Assembly (NCBI GenBank): GCA_013398295.1
Contig: VZSF01011151.1
Coordinates: 186,974 to 250,973 of the forward strand
Direction: 5' to 3'
From: Chionis minor
Lineage: Eukaryota > Chordata > Aves > Charadriiformes > Chionididae
Length of the DNA: 64,000 nucleotides
A program made the position numbers and the translations under genes. This document shows, one piece after another, positions 11,025 through 24,274 of this stretch (the first letter of the stretch is position 1; each line of letters begins with the position of its first letter). Below the pieces are notes generated by a model. It saw only the letters and a program-made list of their open reading frames with translations, was not told the origin of the DNA and ran no database searches.

Positions 11025-14000
11025 GAACAACATGATGATTAGTACAACATTTACATTATTTTATTTGTTTAAGGTAATTTGACAACCTTGTCTTTAGCCA
11101 GGTCACCAAATCCATCATTAAGCCCAAAAATAATGGTAACTTATTTTTTTTCTGAATAGATAAGAAACCATAAATCCCACCAAAGTTACCAAAATTTGTA
11201 GGTGCTCAGAAAGCCTTCAGATAAGACAGCTTGTATTTAAAAGTCAAACATGAGTTTATGAACTGAACATTGACCACAACAGATCAAATAAATTCTAAAT
11301 CTGTGAGCTCTAAGAAATGAAAAATTTTCCTCTTAAAGTAATACTTCTTTGACAAAGAGATAGAAAAGAAGTTAAACTTTCAAACGGCACTATGTTGAGT
11401 AAACCATGAAAAATACAAAGAACATTATAATAAGGAAGAGAGTTAATGAATTAACATTCAGTCTTTAGTATTTTGGTTTAGAATGTGCTCATGTTTTTAT
11501 GGATCTCATTGACTGTCCTGACCTATGTTTACCAGAAGATTCTGTCTCGGCAACCTAAAGAATTCTTAAAATTTTTATTTTCATTTAATTATAGTGTGTG
11601 TTAATTTACTTCTCCTTAGAACTACTTGCAATTTTTTTCATCACTGCCAGATAAAGCCATCACGTCTCTTTGACCTCATACTATCAACAACTAAACTTCT
11701 TCATTAGATATGACTAAACACTTACCGTCTTCCTTTCCTGTCCTTTCCTTTTCTCACTCTCAGGAGTTAGCCTGCTGGCATCCTGAAAAGATCTTAGGAA
11801 TGAAATATAAGAGAAGAGTTTATCCGTGAATCCTACTACGGGATTGCTTAACATGAGCATTGCCTTCTTTTGAATTTTGCTGTATCTGACAGGGAACAGG
11901 AAAGTCACTGTGTACAAAACCATAGCACTTTGGATGAAACAGGATTCAAACTTTTCAGAAACAAAATCTCTTTTTTGTTGTTGTTTTGCTCCAATCTAAC
12001 AAAAATTTGGTCTGGCCATTCCTCAGATGTCAATTCCTCAGAAAGTGAGGAAAGCCCCAAAGTGATTAAAACGTGTATTCAGGAGTGTGCAGTGACAAAA
12101 AGAGCTAACGCTGTTCTGAGCTGTTATGATCTGCAGTAAATGCCAGACTTTCTGTAGGTTTTAAAATCAAGAAATCTCTGATCAGCACTTTAAAAATTAA
12201 AATAATGTCAAATTGACAAGGCTTGTTCAGAAAATCAACACAGATGTTTTACACACCCCTTGGTTAATACTAGTTGTCTTGTAAGCCTTTGTTTCCATCT
12301 CCCCTAAGTGTTGCTACTTCTATATGTCCTCCTCAGAGAAATTCCAACTATGAACAATTTTTTCTGTCTTTTCTATTCTGCCGCTCATGTTAAAAGCTGA
12401 TCTGTGGTTTCTAAAAATAGCTGGTAAGAGGTAATAAAGCTGTGTCTAATATAACTGCCATTCCATCACAAGTTTGCGAGCTTAGTGTTATTTTTACATG
12501 AAAGCCTGGCTGAGTCAGAAAGACGCAAATAATAAGGGGAAGATTCTTTTTTTTTGTGGCAAGATGAGTGAGAAAGCTCTCTGTTGAACACATAATGAAG
12601 TTCCTCATTAAACTCCTTCTATTACTGCATCACATTTTGGAAAATGTGTTTTAAATAAATCTGTAGTATTTTTTTGAATTGTTGGAATCCTGCCAGAAAC
12701 AGGAGGTGGTAGAAGAACAAGGATGGAGGTGAATAAAAACTACTGTATGGTTTTAATAGAGAGTAGGCATTTCCAGGTGGATTTGAGTCAAAAATCTATG
12801 ACTTGATAAAACCAAGATTCTTCGCTAGCTGTATTAGTAGCTATTATTCCAAGATTAGCACTGAATTTGGATGTAAGTTGAGACATGGTGACTCACATGT
12901 CTTTTTTTGAAAATCTTTGCCTGAAATTCTGTGTTTCTGCAGCACAACATAAAGACACGCATTGTGGAAGACATTTTTCCCTAATGCTGTGAAGTATACC
13001 GAGAAAAAGCTGGAATTTCAACAAGTAACGAAAATATATGGGACAAAGGGGTAAGTGGGTGGCAAAAGAAGGAAGGCAAAAATAAAGTGTACCATATTTA
13101 CATCACAATTAAGTGCAACTTCTTGCAAAAATCAAGTGATAAGATATTTTCCTGGTTACCCCCTTGGATTCATTGCCACCTTTTCCGTGCAGCTATATCA
13201 TAGTATGAAATATAGCAACAGTTGTTTGATTTCCTAATGTAACCTTTTAGTAAGCCTTATAGTACCATTAGGGACTACTGTGGTGTTTGTTACTTTCAAT
13301 CCCTTGCTAAGTATAAATACTACTTGACTCACCACTATCTTATGCAGAGTCACATCCTTATCAGAGGTACGCTTATGCAGATATACAGCAGGATTCAGAA
13401 GGTTTTTGTGCCTGGACTGTATGTGCTTGCATATATTAGATACGGTGGTCAGTGTATCAGAGGGAATTATGCAGTCCATTTTGCCCTTCATTTTTTTCAT
13501 GCACCATTCAGAGGATTATCACTCCACCCATGCTGTTCCCCCCAGAATAGATGTGTAAATTCACACTATTCAGACATACTAAAATTAATATAGATATTTT
13601 AAGGGTTCTAATTTTTGCTTATGATTATCCATGAAAGTGTCTCTCTGACAGATCATCATAATAAAGTGATGCTGTATAGTCCATGACTAAGCACAATGTG
13701 AAGGAAAGATACAGTTAATACATTGACTTGGGTAGAAACAGGTATATACAGACTGCTTTATGGAACTGAAACGCAAACACATTTCTAATGATATGGGGAA
13801 ATGGAAATTTCACAAAGAAATTATGTAACAGTGAAAAATAATGGAAACATTAATGAGAAATAATAATGTTCACCTATTAAAAAATTAAAAAGTAAACACA
13901 GTAAACAATTTAAAAACTAAAAAGTAAACAAATCTCTCATTTTCAGTCTCACTGACCTTTTGATAGTTGCTAAATCTGGATTGAAGTTTACAGCATGCTA

Positions 14001-14519
14001 AAATTATGATTTTTTTTAATATTTACTCCTATTTACTATATAGTCTTTTCTGTCCTTATCAGTTATATTCAGGATCTCTTTCTTTTATAAATGTATTCCA
14101 TAGTTTAAAAAAGAATTGAGCAAGAATCCAGATTCTGAAGGTTTTCTTTGAAGAATCTAATTCTTCACCTTTGTGATCATTAGCAATTACTCAATTTTTA
14201 ATTGAGCATAATTAATATTTTTTTAGTATTTTCAAAATGCAAAACCTGCACAATAAGTGAAACACTGTATGATCTGTGCAGCCTTCCCATTACATTAATG
14301 TCAAAGTAATGAAGGAGCATATTTGTTAATGTATAGTGACATTATGGCCAATTGTTTTGCTCAGATAGTCTTATTCTTTTGCTCTGCCAGTGTCAGAATT
14401 GTCTGTTAAGGCAGAAAACAGGCTTGGAAAATATCTTCAAAACTTAATTTTGTCACCCTGACTGGAACAGAGTGTATGTTAAAAAATGTTACTTGCATCA
14501 TACAGAACTTCCCAGAAGC
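11025..14519. other. Unique AT-rich non-coding stretch
   Basis: No gene or clear repeat. Short frames (11714-11923, 11870-12139, 13234-13593) have no recognisable domains and overlap on opposite strands. A T-run lies near 12546-12554. A cluster of forkhead-type motifs at 13892-13930 is listed separately. Confidence 0.5.
13892..13930 (+). promoter_or_regulatory. Three forkhead-type GTAAACA motifs
   Basis: Three exact GTAAACA words lie at 13892-13898, 13901-13907 and 13924-13930, all in the same orientation within 39 bp. GTAAACA is the established core for FOX-family factors. The surrounding A-rich sequence and a local near-repeat of AAAAAGTAAACA may explain the recurrence, so binding is only a possibility. 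Confidence 0.3.
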
Positions 14520-14645
14520 AGCTCTGAAAGTGCTTTATACATAAGGAGAGTGACTGCAAGGTGATTTCCCTAAAGGCATTTTGCAAGCCCCTGGCAGTAC
14601 TTAGAGCAGATCCCAATTCTGCTGAACGCATTCCCATGTTGCCCT
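14520..14645 (-). mobile_element. MIR-like SINE remnant (weak)
   Basis: The order GTGATTTCCCTAAAGGCA, then GCAAGCC, then GGCAGTACTTAGAGCAGATC and ATTCTGCTGA resembles the reverse complement of the MIR core region (the 'accurate-sequence' block reading gtgacttgcc...gcaag...ggcagagc...acccaggt). Many substitutions and small gaps are present. The call is by eye and would need a profile search. Confidence 0.38.
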
Positions 14646-15944
14646 GACTGACTAGGAATCTTGCTTTTTTTGAGAGAAATTAAACTTAAGGGTACAGACA
14701 TTAAAAACAAATTGCAATATCCCTGCATGATGTAAGTGATTCTTCTTTGTCAATGAAAGTGGGGTTTTCTTGTGCACAAACCAAAATTATTAAGTGGAAG
14801 CTAGGCAATGTATTTTAAAGATATTAGAAACATTACAAGTGACTACAGACTGCTAAGATATGCGCTATATGTGCACCTGACCATAACATCTTCTGTTCAT
14901 GTTTTTGAAGGGAATGAGCCTGTTAATGTAATTCCCTCTTGCCTTTACCTTAAAATCTCATTTAGAATTAGGAAACCACTGACTCGGTGCTTGCATTTGC
15001 GCTTTTAAGTCAATTCACAGGTCTCACTGGTGTATTAAAACCCAAGCTTTGCTATTTTATTTGCTATTTCTTGCATCTGTTTTCCTTTCACTATATTGAC
15101 ACAAGAAGTTCTCTATCTCCTCTATCTCCAGTTTTTAATACATAGATTTTTTTTTTACTATCATTATCAAGATCATTGCTTCAGATGAATACAAATTTGT
15201 AGTTTTGTGCAAAGGCAGCACTGTCACTACATCATTTTCCCTGGTCCTAAAAGACTTAAATAAAACAAAAGGAAGACAACAAACAAGTAAAACAAACCCC
15301 ATCAAGCTCTTATGATAAGCAGCTGCAGAAGGAGCATTCCAAAAAGTTGCCAAACATCAGTTTTCTATATTAGCGTAACTATCCAAGTTTCAGAACAAAA
15401 TTATTTCAGTTAACCTTGAAAGCGTTGGTTGGTTTTGTTTTGTTTCCCTTTGATTATCTTAGTGACATAATCTGCAACAAATTGACCGTAGACAATATAT
15501 GTATGGGCGGTATGATGTAGGTACCGAGGTATGTTCTGCAAGTATGTAGAATTCCTCGCCACTGTGGGAATATCTGCACCTCAGTTTGAGGAGGAGTCTA
15601 AGAGAGTCTCTTGACCAAAATTCCTGGAACCTGCCCTCAGGAACATGGGGAACCACATGAGCATAGGTGGCAGTTTATTAATCCCCCAGGAGATGAGGCA
15701 ATCATCTAGACACGGGGTGACGATCAACACAAGGTAGATTATCCCGTACTCGAGCTTTCTTTCAAAATAGCTCTTTGTAAATGATACACACATAGCAAAC
15801 TACTTGACGAAGAACAGGAAAGACAGCTAAAACCAACTGTTATTTTAATAATGCCTGTAAGACCTAACACAGATGACAGCCTTACAGTGCTTAAACGTTG
15901 AGTAAAACTCTAGTCTATTACTGAACTGTGAGGCAAGAAGCCTA

Positions 15945-16030
15945 GATATCACCATTGTCTAGAGGAAGAAATAACATCTTGTGCCTATAAATGGGACTCA
16001 AACCCAAAATTCCTGCTCAAGCTTTAGCTG
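15945..16030 (-). mobile_element. MIR-like SINE remnant (weak)
   Basis: The text AAATGGGACTCAAACCCAAA followed by ATTCCTGCTCAAGC resembles the reverse complement of the MIR core (gggactcgaacccaggattcctgactccaagc). Only about 60-80 bp can be followed and the match is imperfect. Confidence 0.35.
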
Positions 16031-17584
16031 CAGAAATCTTTTGTATTTTTCCTAATCACATTTTTTTAAAGGATGGACTATTTGTTTCCTGGTAAATATG
16101 TACCTGTAAACAATACCTTTTTATATTACAGTTAGCATATCTCTTTGGGATAACTGTGTCCTGTCACAGTGAATTAAGTCACAAAGGGTTACTCTGAACA
16201 TCTCAACTCAATCTGTTCTAGAGTAAGAGAGTAATCTGAATCCCTTCCATGCAAGCACTATAAATATTTTATTACCTGCAATTCTCAGTTCACCAAGAAT
16301 AAACCTTATGACCCATGTAGTTCCCAAATTTTACCTGTGTAATAACACGATCTATCAAATAGCAAGAATTCGTTACCTTAAGTATCGATTTGGTTCAGGT
16401 GCTGGTAAAAAGTGTTAATTTTTCATGAGTCTCAGCACAGATGGTAAAACAACACAGAGTTTTCATAGTATTGATCATCTCAAAAACTCCGTGTGCCGCA
16501 GCCCCATAATCAGAAGGAATGAACAAAACCTCCTACAGGGCAATGGATTTCTCATTTTTTCTAGATTTTTTTTTTTAACCTCGTAACTGCCATGTCAAAA
16601 GCTCTACAGCAGTCACACCAGAAGGATCAACAGTACCCCACAATTACAACATACACTTGTCTGAGATATATCAATAATTTTTGAAAATACTTCTGGAAAT
16701 TAATATAGCTCAAGTTTCTTTTTGTGGTAACTGCTGCAAATTGCAGATGTTTTATTCCAGCAACTTTGAACTGTAAAATCTGGTAAGTTAAATGCTGTCA
16801 CGTATGGAAAGAAGCAATCATAATACAATTCCATACTTTATACTGCATTCTGTGTTCCAGCTTGCAGTGAAGTAGAGCAAAATCCTGCCTGAAAGTAATT
16901 TTCTTTTAATCATAAAGTATGAATTTCTGCAGTAAATGTTATCTCTAAACCTTCATGTTCTGCTTAGCTCATATCCCATTTAGAAAAGCTTAAATAAAAA
17001 TAGCCCACTCTGTTCTCTCTCAAATACGTTATAATTTTGACAATGTATTGTCTTAAATAATATTCCAATAGGTGTAGATTCTGACTTATTTGCCGACTTG
17101 TTTGGCTGAATTAAACCTATTGCTGAAATGTGAAAATAGTCAGCAAAGAAGACCAATTAGCATTTGTAAAAAGGTTTATTAAATGCTTTTAAGGTCCCAT
17201 CTTGTGAGTAACTAAATCTCCTTACTGCTCCAAAGCAACAATTTTTTGTATTCATGTCCCTTACCTATATGCCCCTTCCTACGGAAGAAAATTCTACAAC
17301 TTGCAGATTCACTGCAGAAGGCATTCTTGATTGAAATCATGCTGGTGCAGGTTACATTTTAGACCTTCGTTTCAGACTTGAGCACATAATTCAGATTTAT
17401 TTTTAGGGTACCTGGAGGAACTCAGTTTTCATATGATTTCATCCCTTTAAGCAGGTTAGGTATGATGTTTTAAAACTCTTTGTCACTGATTGCTATACCG
17501 TGTGGACAACTTAAAAAAATGTGATGAACTTAACCTTCCAAAGAAATTTAGAATTTAAATGAAGAATTTAAAAATTACGTAATA

Positions 17585-17680
17585 TCTCAGTGCTTAAAAA
17601 CCAGAGGCACAAAGATTGGCCTACCCAGCATCAAAATGGGACTCTGGAGTAGGAGCTGGGAACAGAATTTAAAATTGTTT
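17585..17680 (-). mobile_element. MIR-like SINE remnant (weak)
   Basis: The segment with GGGACTCTGGAGTAGGAGCT followed by GGGAACAGAATT resembles antisense MIR core sequence as seen in old amniote SINE remnants. Divergence is high and the ends are undefined. Confidence 0.3.
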
Positions 17681-20573
17681 TCAATGGATGTGGCTTTATA
17701 CAAATATAATCCTTCCTTCCTCTTAAAATATCCATGTATTAATTATGGAGGAGATACAGTTTGGAAGTATTTATGCACATTACTGCAGATAAATTCTATT
17801 TCATGAGACCAGCATTCACAACCATATATCCTCATGAAAAGACATTTTTGAAATTTATTTACTGTTAAAGTAAAATCTCTGATGGAGATGTGTTATTGAG
17901 AAGTTGCTCCAGAAACATGGCTCATTCATACATTCAGAAAGGAGGCAAATGACAACAGAGATGCAAGAAACCAAGAAACTTGGCTACTCTTCGAAAATAA
18001 AACCAAAAAACCCCAAAACAAAACAAAAAAACCCACCACCGCCCATATTTACAGGAGCACAGGTTTAAAAGAAAAAGTAATCTAAAAAGCTAACGAAGAG
18101 ACGGGCTTTCTTTAATGAATGTACTGACAGCAGCAAATGGTATATACATTGCCTAGCAAACTCCTGCTGTTCCTGTTGAAAAAATCTTTCAGCACAGTCC
18201 CATAGTGTGGAAGAGCTTTGTACTGTGTTTTCAGTTTCCCAGCTTGGTTACCCATTTTGTTGTCTGTCATGCTAGTCTACAAAACTGCGCCAAGGACTCC
18301 ATACTTCCCCTTCACAAGAGACGTTTCAGTGCCAGCAAACTCTTCGGCTCTAGCAACGTTGCCATTCCAAAGAAGATGCCAGTGTTGCTAATTGAACTAT
18401 CGCTGCTCCTGCTGTTCACATTATTTTATCCTGTCCCTAAAAGCAGTGGGACAGGTTCTTCTTGTACGATTTAACTATGAAGGATTATTCTGCAAAACAA
18501 AAGAAAGAAGCTAATGATGAATTGGAAGCTATTCAATAATAATGGATAAAACTTGTTAAACCAAAAGACCAAAAAGCATTCAATGTTTTAATTGAAGAGT
18601 GCAGATTCTATTCACTTTAGTGTGTTTGTGTTTCACTGCTTTTATACAGACAAAGAATTGAAGAAAAACTGCACTTTTTCCTGGAGTATTTGAAATAGCT
18701 TTTTCCTAAGTGAATAATCAGTGCTGCAGCTTCCTCTTAAAAAACAACTCAGACTGTTCTGCCAACCCAGCCTTGCTCCCTTTTTCTGTGCTGTCAAACA
18801 TTGCTTTCATGCACTCCATGGAAAAGATGAGACCTCTCTTTTATAACTGTTCTCTTCTCAGTTCCAGCTTCAAGCCAAGTAACTGTCTGGCAGCATGGTG
18901 TTTTTAAGATGTCGCTTCTCCACTACTTTCCTGAGCAGTAATTTCAAGCGACTAACCAAGCTGGATCGGCGGAACAGCACTAAGATTGCATCTCCAGTGA
19001 AGAGATGTCAGGTGTTGACTTTAGGATGAGACAGAAAGTCTCATCAAGGCTCAAGGCTTGACTTTATAACATGCTTTCAGCAGCTGTCAGACAGGGCATC
19101 AAGCCTTTCACATTGCAGCTGGAATAGACATCCCAAAATACATTAAACACATAAATATTTGTTAGTTCCACTAATGGAAGTGCCTTGACTACCCTTATGT
19201 GGAATCATCTTAAAATATCAGAGGAAAGAACTTTTCTGACAGAGTGTTTACTATAATTTGTTGGTTCATGTTTGAATAAGAGATCTAGGAAGATGGTTCC
19301 TGGCTGAAATATTTTGCTGGACTATCAAACATGACATGATGGTATGCTTAATTATATCTTATTTATTTTAAGGATTTATAGAATTGTACCAGGGAAACTG
19401 GTGCATATCTATAAATATCCGTATCTATCTTTTTCTCTACCTATCTTTTTATCCATTCACATTTGTCTATTTTGTCATAAAGTAGCCTGATAGATCACTT
19501 ATCTAAGGATATCCTGTAAGACTACCTAGGTGCCTATTTGAGTTGTGAATCAAGCTCAAATGCCGAGCTCAACTGACCTGAATAATAACTGAATGCAATG
19601 AGGAACAGAATGCTGAAAGAGCAGCTGAAACTGAATAATAGTGAGGCCGGGATGGTGCATGGGAAAGGGGCCACTGTTTGGGGAGCTGTCACTATGCAGA
19701 GAGAGTCACTGAAAGAGAATCTCCGCCTTCTACTCTTGTGCGGAAAAGTTTTCACAGAGCTGCTCAGAGTAAGCATGTAGTACTTATAAACTTAGGTCCA
19801 GTGTAGAAGTCTGAATCGTTTGCTGCCTGCTGAGTAATAAGTGGTCCCCTTATAGGAGGAGGGTTAGACTAGGAGTATCCTTTTCCCTAGGGAGTAGAGG
19901 TAAGATAAAATCTTATCACACTTGGTCTTCCTTAGCCCGATAACAACAAAGGGCATGACTGCAAAAATACTGTCTTCCAGGTTTCTTGCCAGCCTTCATT
20001 CAGTGTTTGGCCCTTTCTGTCTAAAGACACAGAGTTCCTTTGCCTTCCATTTACAAAGCATGACTTAACAGGAATAAGTAATTTAAAGTATTTCGAACGT
20101 GAGTTTAGTGGCTTAGGAGTGGCTGGCACTTTGCCAGCGATACCCACCATGCCTGACTTTCTGACAGGGAAAGAAAAAACAGGGCTTACTGAAGCAAAAC
20201 CTCCCAACAGCGTATGTTTACTGGAAAAGTGACCAGAGAGAACTTCTGTGATCATCCAGTGTGATGTCTTTAATATTGCAAAATGTTCAAGAATTAAATA
20301 TAATCCAGAATATTATATTCATCTAATTGCCCCATGTTTTGCACTGCTGTTCGACTGGCAAGTGATAATGTAAAGCATGATTCAGCCTCATCCCTGTGGA
20401 TTAAAACTGCAGGTAACATGTAGCACTGATGAAAACTACTAAAGAAATCTGCCTGAGCTGAAGCATGAAACACTGCACATAAAAGGATCCCTTGAAATGG
20501 GAGAGAGAAAAAATATTCCTAAATAACATAATGACAGCAATAAGACCTATATACTAACACAAAATCACCGTTT

Positions 20574-20629
20574 CATCCATCCATCCATCCATCCATCCAT
20601 CCATCCATCCATCCATCCATCCATCCATC
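20574..20629 (+). repeat. (CATC)14 microsatellite
   Basis: Fourteen perfect CATC units (56 bp) with no interruptions. The lack of decay suggests it is currently length-variable. It is not part of a recognisable mobile element. Confidence 0.98.
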
Positions 20630-22639
20630 ACTGAACAAACATTAGAAGTATCAACTTAGGGTCTAGAGTATGCTAAAAGCATCATCTATGGCAATATGCT
20701 CCCAGCCAAAAGGCACAGGGAATAAAAATCTAGATTTGCATGATGGTAATCTATATTCTGACAAAACAAGAAGTCTCTGAGGATCCTTCATCTGTTCAAA
20801 TACACTACTAACAAAGTTTTCATCTGTGATTCCTATAAGCATCTTCTCTACCTGGAGTATTCCTTATGCTTGGATATTCAGTGCAAGTGTTAGCTAAGAG
20901 ACCTTCTGGAAGTCATTCAAAACTACGAAAGGAAAATTTCCAGAGTGGCATTTGAAAATAATTTCTTCTTTTTGAGAGGATTATTAAGGACAGTATGAAA
21001 ACACACAGTTGCGAAATACAGTCAGCAGGACGATGTGATATAGTGCTAGTCTTTGGCTAAGATAACTAGGAAAAGTGGGAAGATAAAACATGTTGTTTGT
21101 AATGTGAGCATCTTGGACCAATATGACTAATAGGTTTGTGGACACCCTCATGTTTCCAAAAGTCATCACACAGTACAAGAAGTGCATGTCTGTCAAACAA
21201 AGTTGATATGGAACAAATGGAATGACTTTAATCTTCAGTTCCAGATTTTCTGTCTTTCTGGTAATTTTTTTTATCTGTAATATACTAAGAAGTATACAGG
21301 AGTAATAAAAATCCCAAATATATTTTCTGTTAGAAGAGATAATTTTAAATCCATTTAAAGCTATTTTGTCTGATAAATAGATCAGCAAGGTTTACTCATT
21401 ACAGCAGAGCAGACCCTAGATCTTCCAAGAGAACTTTGTGCCAGTTTGAGACAAAACCAGTTTAGCCCACTTACTTAATAGTCCTTAAATATAAAGTGCT
21501 GCCTTGAGTAGACTTGGGTGAAAAATGATGTCCAGCTGTTGCAGGATCCCTGTTGCCACATAAATTAAGTGCAACTACTTTGAAACATCTTTCATAATTC
21601 TGCACTGCCTGAACATAGACCATATTTCTGTGGAACTTAAAGATGTATCTCCTCTGCTGTCCTGAGCATTGTGACAAAAGCAGAGAACTGAATATTTTAT
21701 GCTTTCTACTTCCAAACCCTAAAACTTATAGCTCTCCGTATTTACTCCACTTACTACAGGATAACTACTTCTGCCAAGCAACGATCAAGATCTTTCTCAA
21801 CCACGTTTCTCTAACATGTTCTTTGTGCAGAGATCACAGCAGGTTGATAACAATACTGAAGGAGATGAGAATTCTGCTCAAAAAAGCCTTAGCCAATTGC
21901 TGTGCAAAAAAAAAAAAAAAGAAAAGAGCATTGACGGAAGAGCAGAGCAGTTCATACTTCAAAGCATAAAATTTGGTTATTTTTGTAATATTTATGAATT
22001 CTTTCATGTTATATGATAAGCTCAAATCCTACAAGTCCTTCACATATTCAGAAATCCCATTAAATTCATTCTCAGAAAGAAAAAAACTTATGAAACCATC
22101 AGACAAATATATGAAATTATCCATATTTTTGATTTTTTGTCTGCTTTTTTAATGCAGTGTCTGCTAGTTTCACCATATTTTTATGGATTATCAGAAAAAG
22201 AAATGAGTAAATTACCTAAACACATCACTTTTCAAGAAAGAAACCTTGAGAGACAGATAAATATTCTGTTATAGCATAAAAACTTTATCACTGCTAAACC
22301 ACTCACCACAAGCAATAGTTGCACTTCAAGGTCGCTTCCCTCCTTCCTTCAGGAGTCTCAAGTCTCTTCCAGTTAGTAGCTTGGTAACCCTGTCTGTCTT
22401 CCTTTCTGTACTTACTGGCAATGCAGACGGTGTTGGACAGTTAAAAAACACAACAAAATAAAAAACATACACCAAAAAAACCACCAGAAAAATAATGTTA
22501 AAAAGATATCAGGTATTTATTTCAGTAAGTCATTTTGCATACACATATTGCCAGATTTTTTAAATGCCAGCTTCAGTTAGGTTGAAATACTTTTCTTTTG
22601 TTCTTAATCTTCTAAGTAAAAACATTTAAAAATCTGAAA

Positions 22640-22662
22640 GGGGAGGGGGGGTGGGAGGGGGG
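22640..22662 (+). other. G-run cluster, potential G-quadruplex
   Basis: A 23-bp stretch of 20 G interrupted by three single bases (A, T, A) gives four G-runs of 4, 7, 3 and 6 with one-base loops. This fits the standard G3+N1-7 quadruplex rule on the plus strand, with very short loops. It lies in otherwise AT-rich sequence with no gene nearby. Confidence 0.8.
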
Positions 22663-24226
22663 AAGACCCAAGTGTGGTGTATAGAACAAGCCCCACCAGC
22701 TAGATTTATTGGTCACCTTGTGGTTGTTACCAATTTTCTGGTGGATCTCAAATTAACCTTGTTCCTAGGTTGCCACACTGATGATCTTTAACAGGGTAGC
22801 TTTGTGCTTTTCAGGGAGCAGTTAACCCCATTTAATTAGAAACTGGAGAGGGACTACTTAACAGGTAATATTAGGAAAAGAAAGCTGAGAGAGAGCACTC
22901 AGCCGACAGGGCAAATTCATGTGAGACAAACCGACAGCAGAGAGGGGGATTGTACTTTTGGCGGTTTAATTTGAATTAATGAACAATGCCCTATGAGAAG
23001 GGTCAAAAAAGGAATCTGGCTGTACTATTAGTTCATTTGGGTGACTCAAAAAATTAGCTGACCTAGTGATCTCCTGTTTGTTGGGTTGGTTGTCAGTATG
23101 GTTTGTGGGGTTTTTTTCCCCTTTTTTTCTGTTCATTTATTAAAAACTACCCTACTTAATTTTTATCCCTTCTGCTCTGACCTTTGCAATGTGTTTTACA
23201 AGTTGTCTGTTCCCTGGCTATGGATTACATGTGTTTTTGCTGCCATGAAAACAGCCCCAGAAATAGGCAACTTGGACTGGTTATATTTGGTCTGAATGTC
23301 CAACACATAAGCTGTTTCCACAAGTGGATGCATGAAGTGGTGCTGTGGAATCAGGATTATGATAGGTGACTTTCAAGGAGCAACCAATAGCTTTGCCAGC
23401 AGCTGCTGGAGCACATTACAGGGCGGTAGCTGGAATATGTCCAGGGTCATGCAAATTTTTCCACTCCCATGGCATTTCTCTACTGCTCTGCACATTATTC
23501 TCATCTTTCAGGCCTCCCTGGGAATGCTGAACTAGCTTGGGAAGGAAAGATATTAAACATATACTTGGTGGCACTAGAAGTGAGAATTACAAATGTGATT
23601 TTCATTTCTTTGCAAGTTTTTTTTCTTCAAACGTTGCTAAAATTTTACAGAAACACATACACCCCCAATTAAAACCTTCCTGCATCTTTATACAAAGTAA
23701 TTTTTTTAATATACATTCTGTATTTTTACACGAATCCATAGATACATACACGTGCTCATGTATGCATGATAGGGATCACTTAGCCAGTCACTGAAACAGA
23801 GTCACTAGTGTAATAGAGCACAACAGCTCTTTAACAGTGCAGAAACTCTTGGCAACGATATTAGAAACACTTTGAAATTATATTTTAGGACTAAAAACTA
23901 AGGCAGAAAGGAAACTGCCAGGAGAGTTACAGGCAGAATGTCCCCATTTTAAGCTACAGTCAGTATGTTATTATCTAACCTGAAATCAGTGAAGGATGTG
24001 AAGACTAGCATCTCTGCTGTTAGGAACAGAGACCTGTTAAAACAACAACACTAAAGAAATCAAGCCCAACTCATTTTCCACAAAACCATGTTTCTCTGTA
24101 TTTATTCACCTGCAGAAGTGCACTTGAAACTAAAGTGAGCCAGAACTTGAGTAAAGTAAGAGGAGGAAAATACGGCAACCCATGGGACTAGGAGGCAAAG
24201 GGAGAAGGCAGGAAGCTGTATTACTC

Positions 24227-24274
24227 GTACACGTACACGTACACCTACACCTACACATACACATACACATACAC
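24227..24274 (+). repeat. Ordered hexamer array (NTACAC)8
   Basis: Eight 6-bp units share TACAC after a variable first base, in blocks: three GTACAC, two CTACAC, then three ATACAC. The array is followed by ACAC-type sequence. The ordered variants suggest successive local expansions of mutated units. Confidence 0.9.

Larger units (their letters stand above)
14646..20573. other. Long non-coding stretch, mostly unique
   Basis: No gene recognised. Two further weak MIR-like remnants (15945-16030 and 17585-17680) are listed separately. An A-rich patch with CAAAA-type units lies at about 17998-18036. A loose TATC-type pyrimidine stretch lies near 19410-19460. Frames at 15459-15793, 18205-18474 and 19932-20255 lack recognisable domains. 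Confidence 0.5.

Noticed and set aside
20984..21388. 134-codon minus-strand frame, hydrophobic
   Set aside because: AT-rich composition produces Ile/Leu/Phe/Tyr-rich chance frames. No membrane topology pattern or family motif is visible.
23086..23794. Chain of overlapping plus-strand frames
   Set aside because: They occupy different frames with no shared domain and no splice logic, consistent with a locally stop-poor T-rich stretch.
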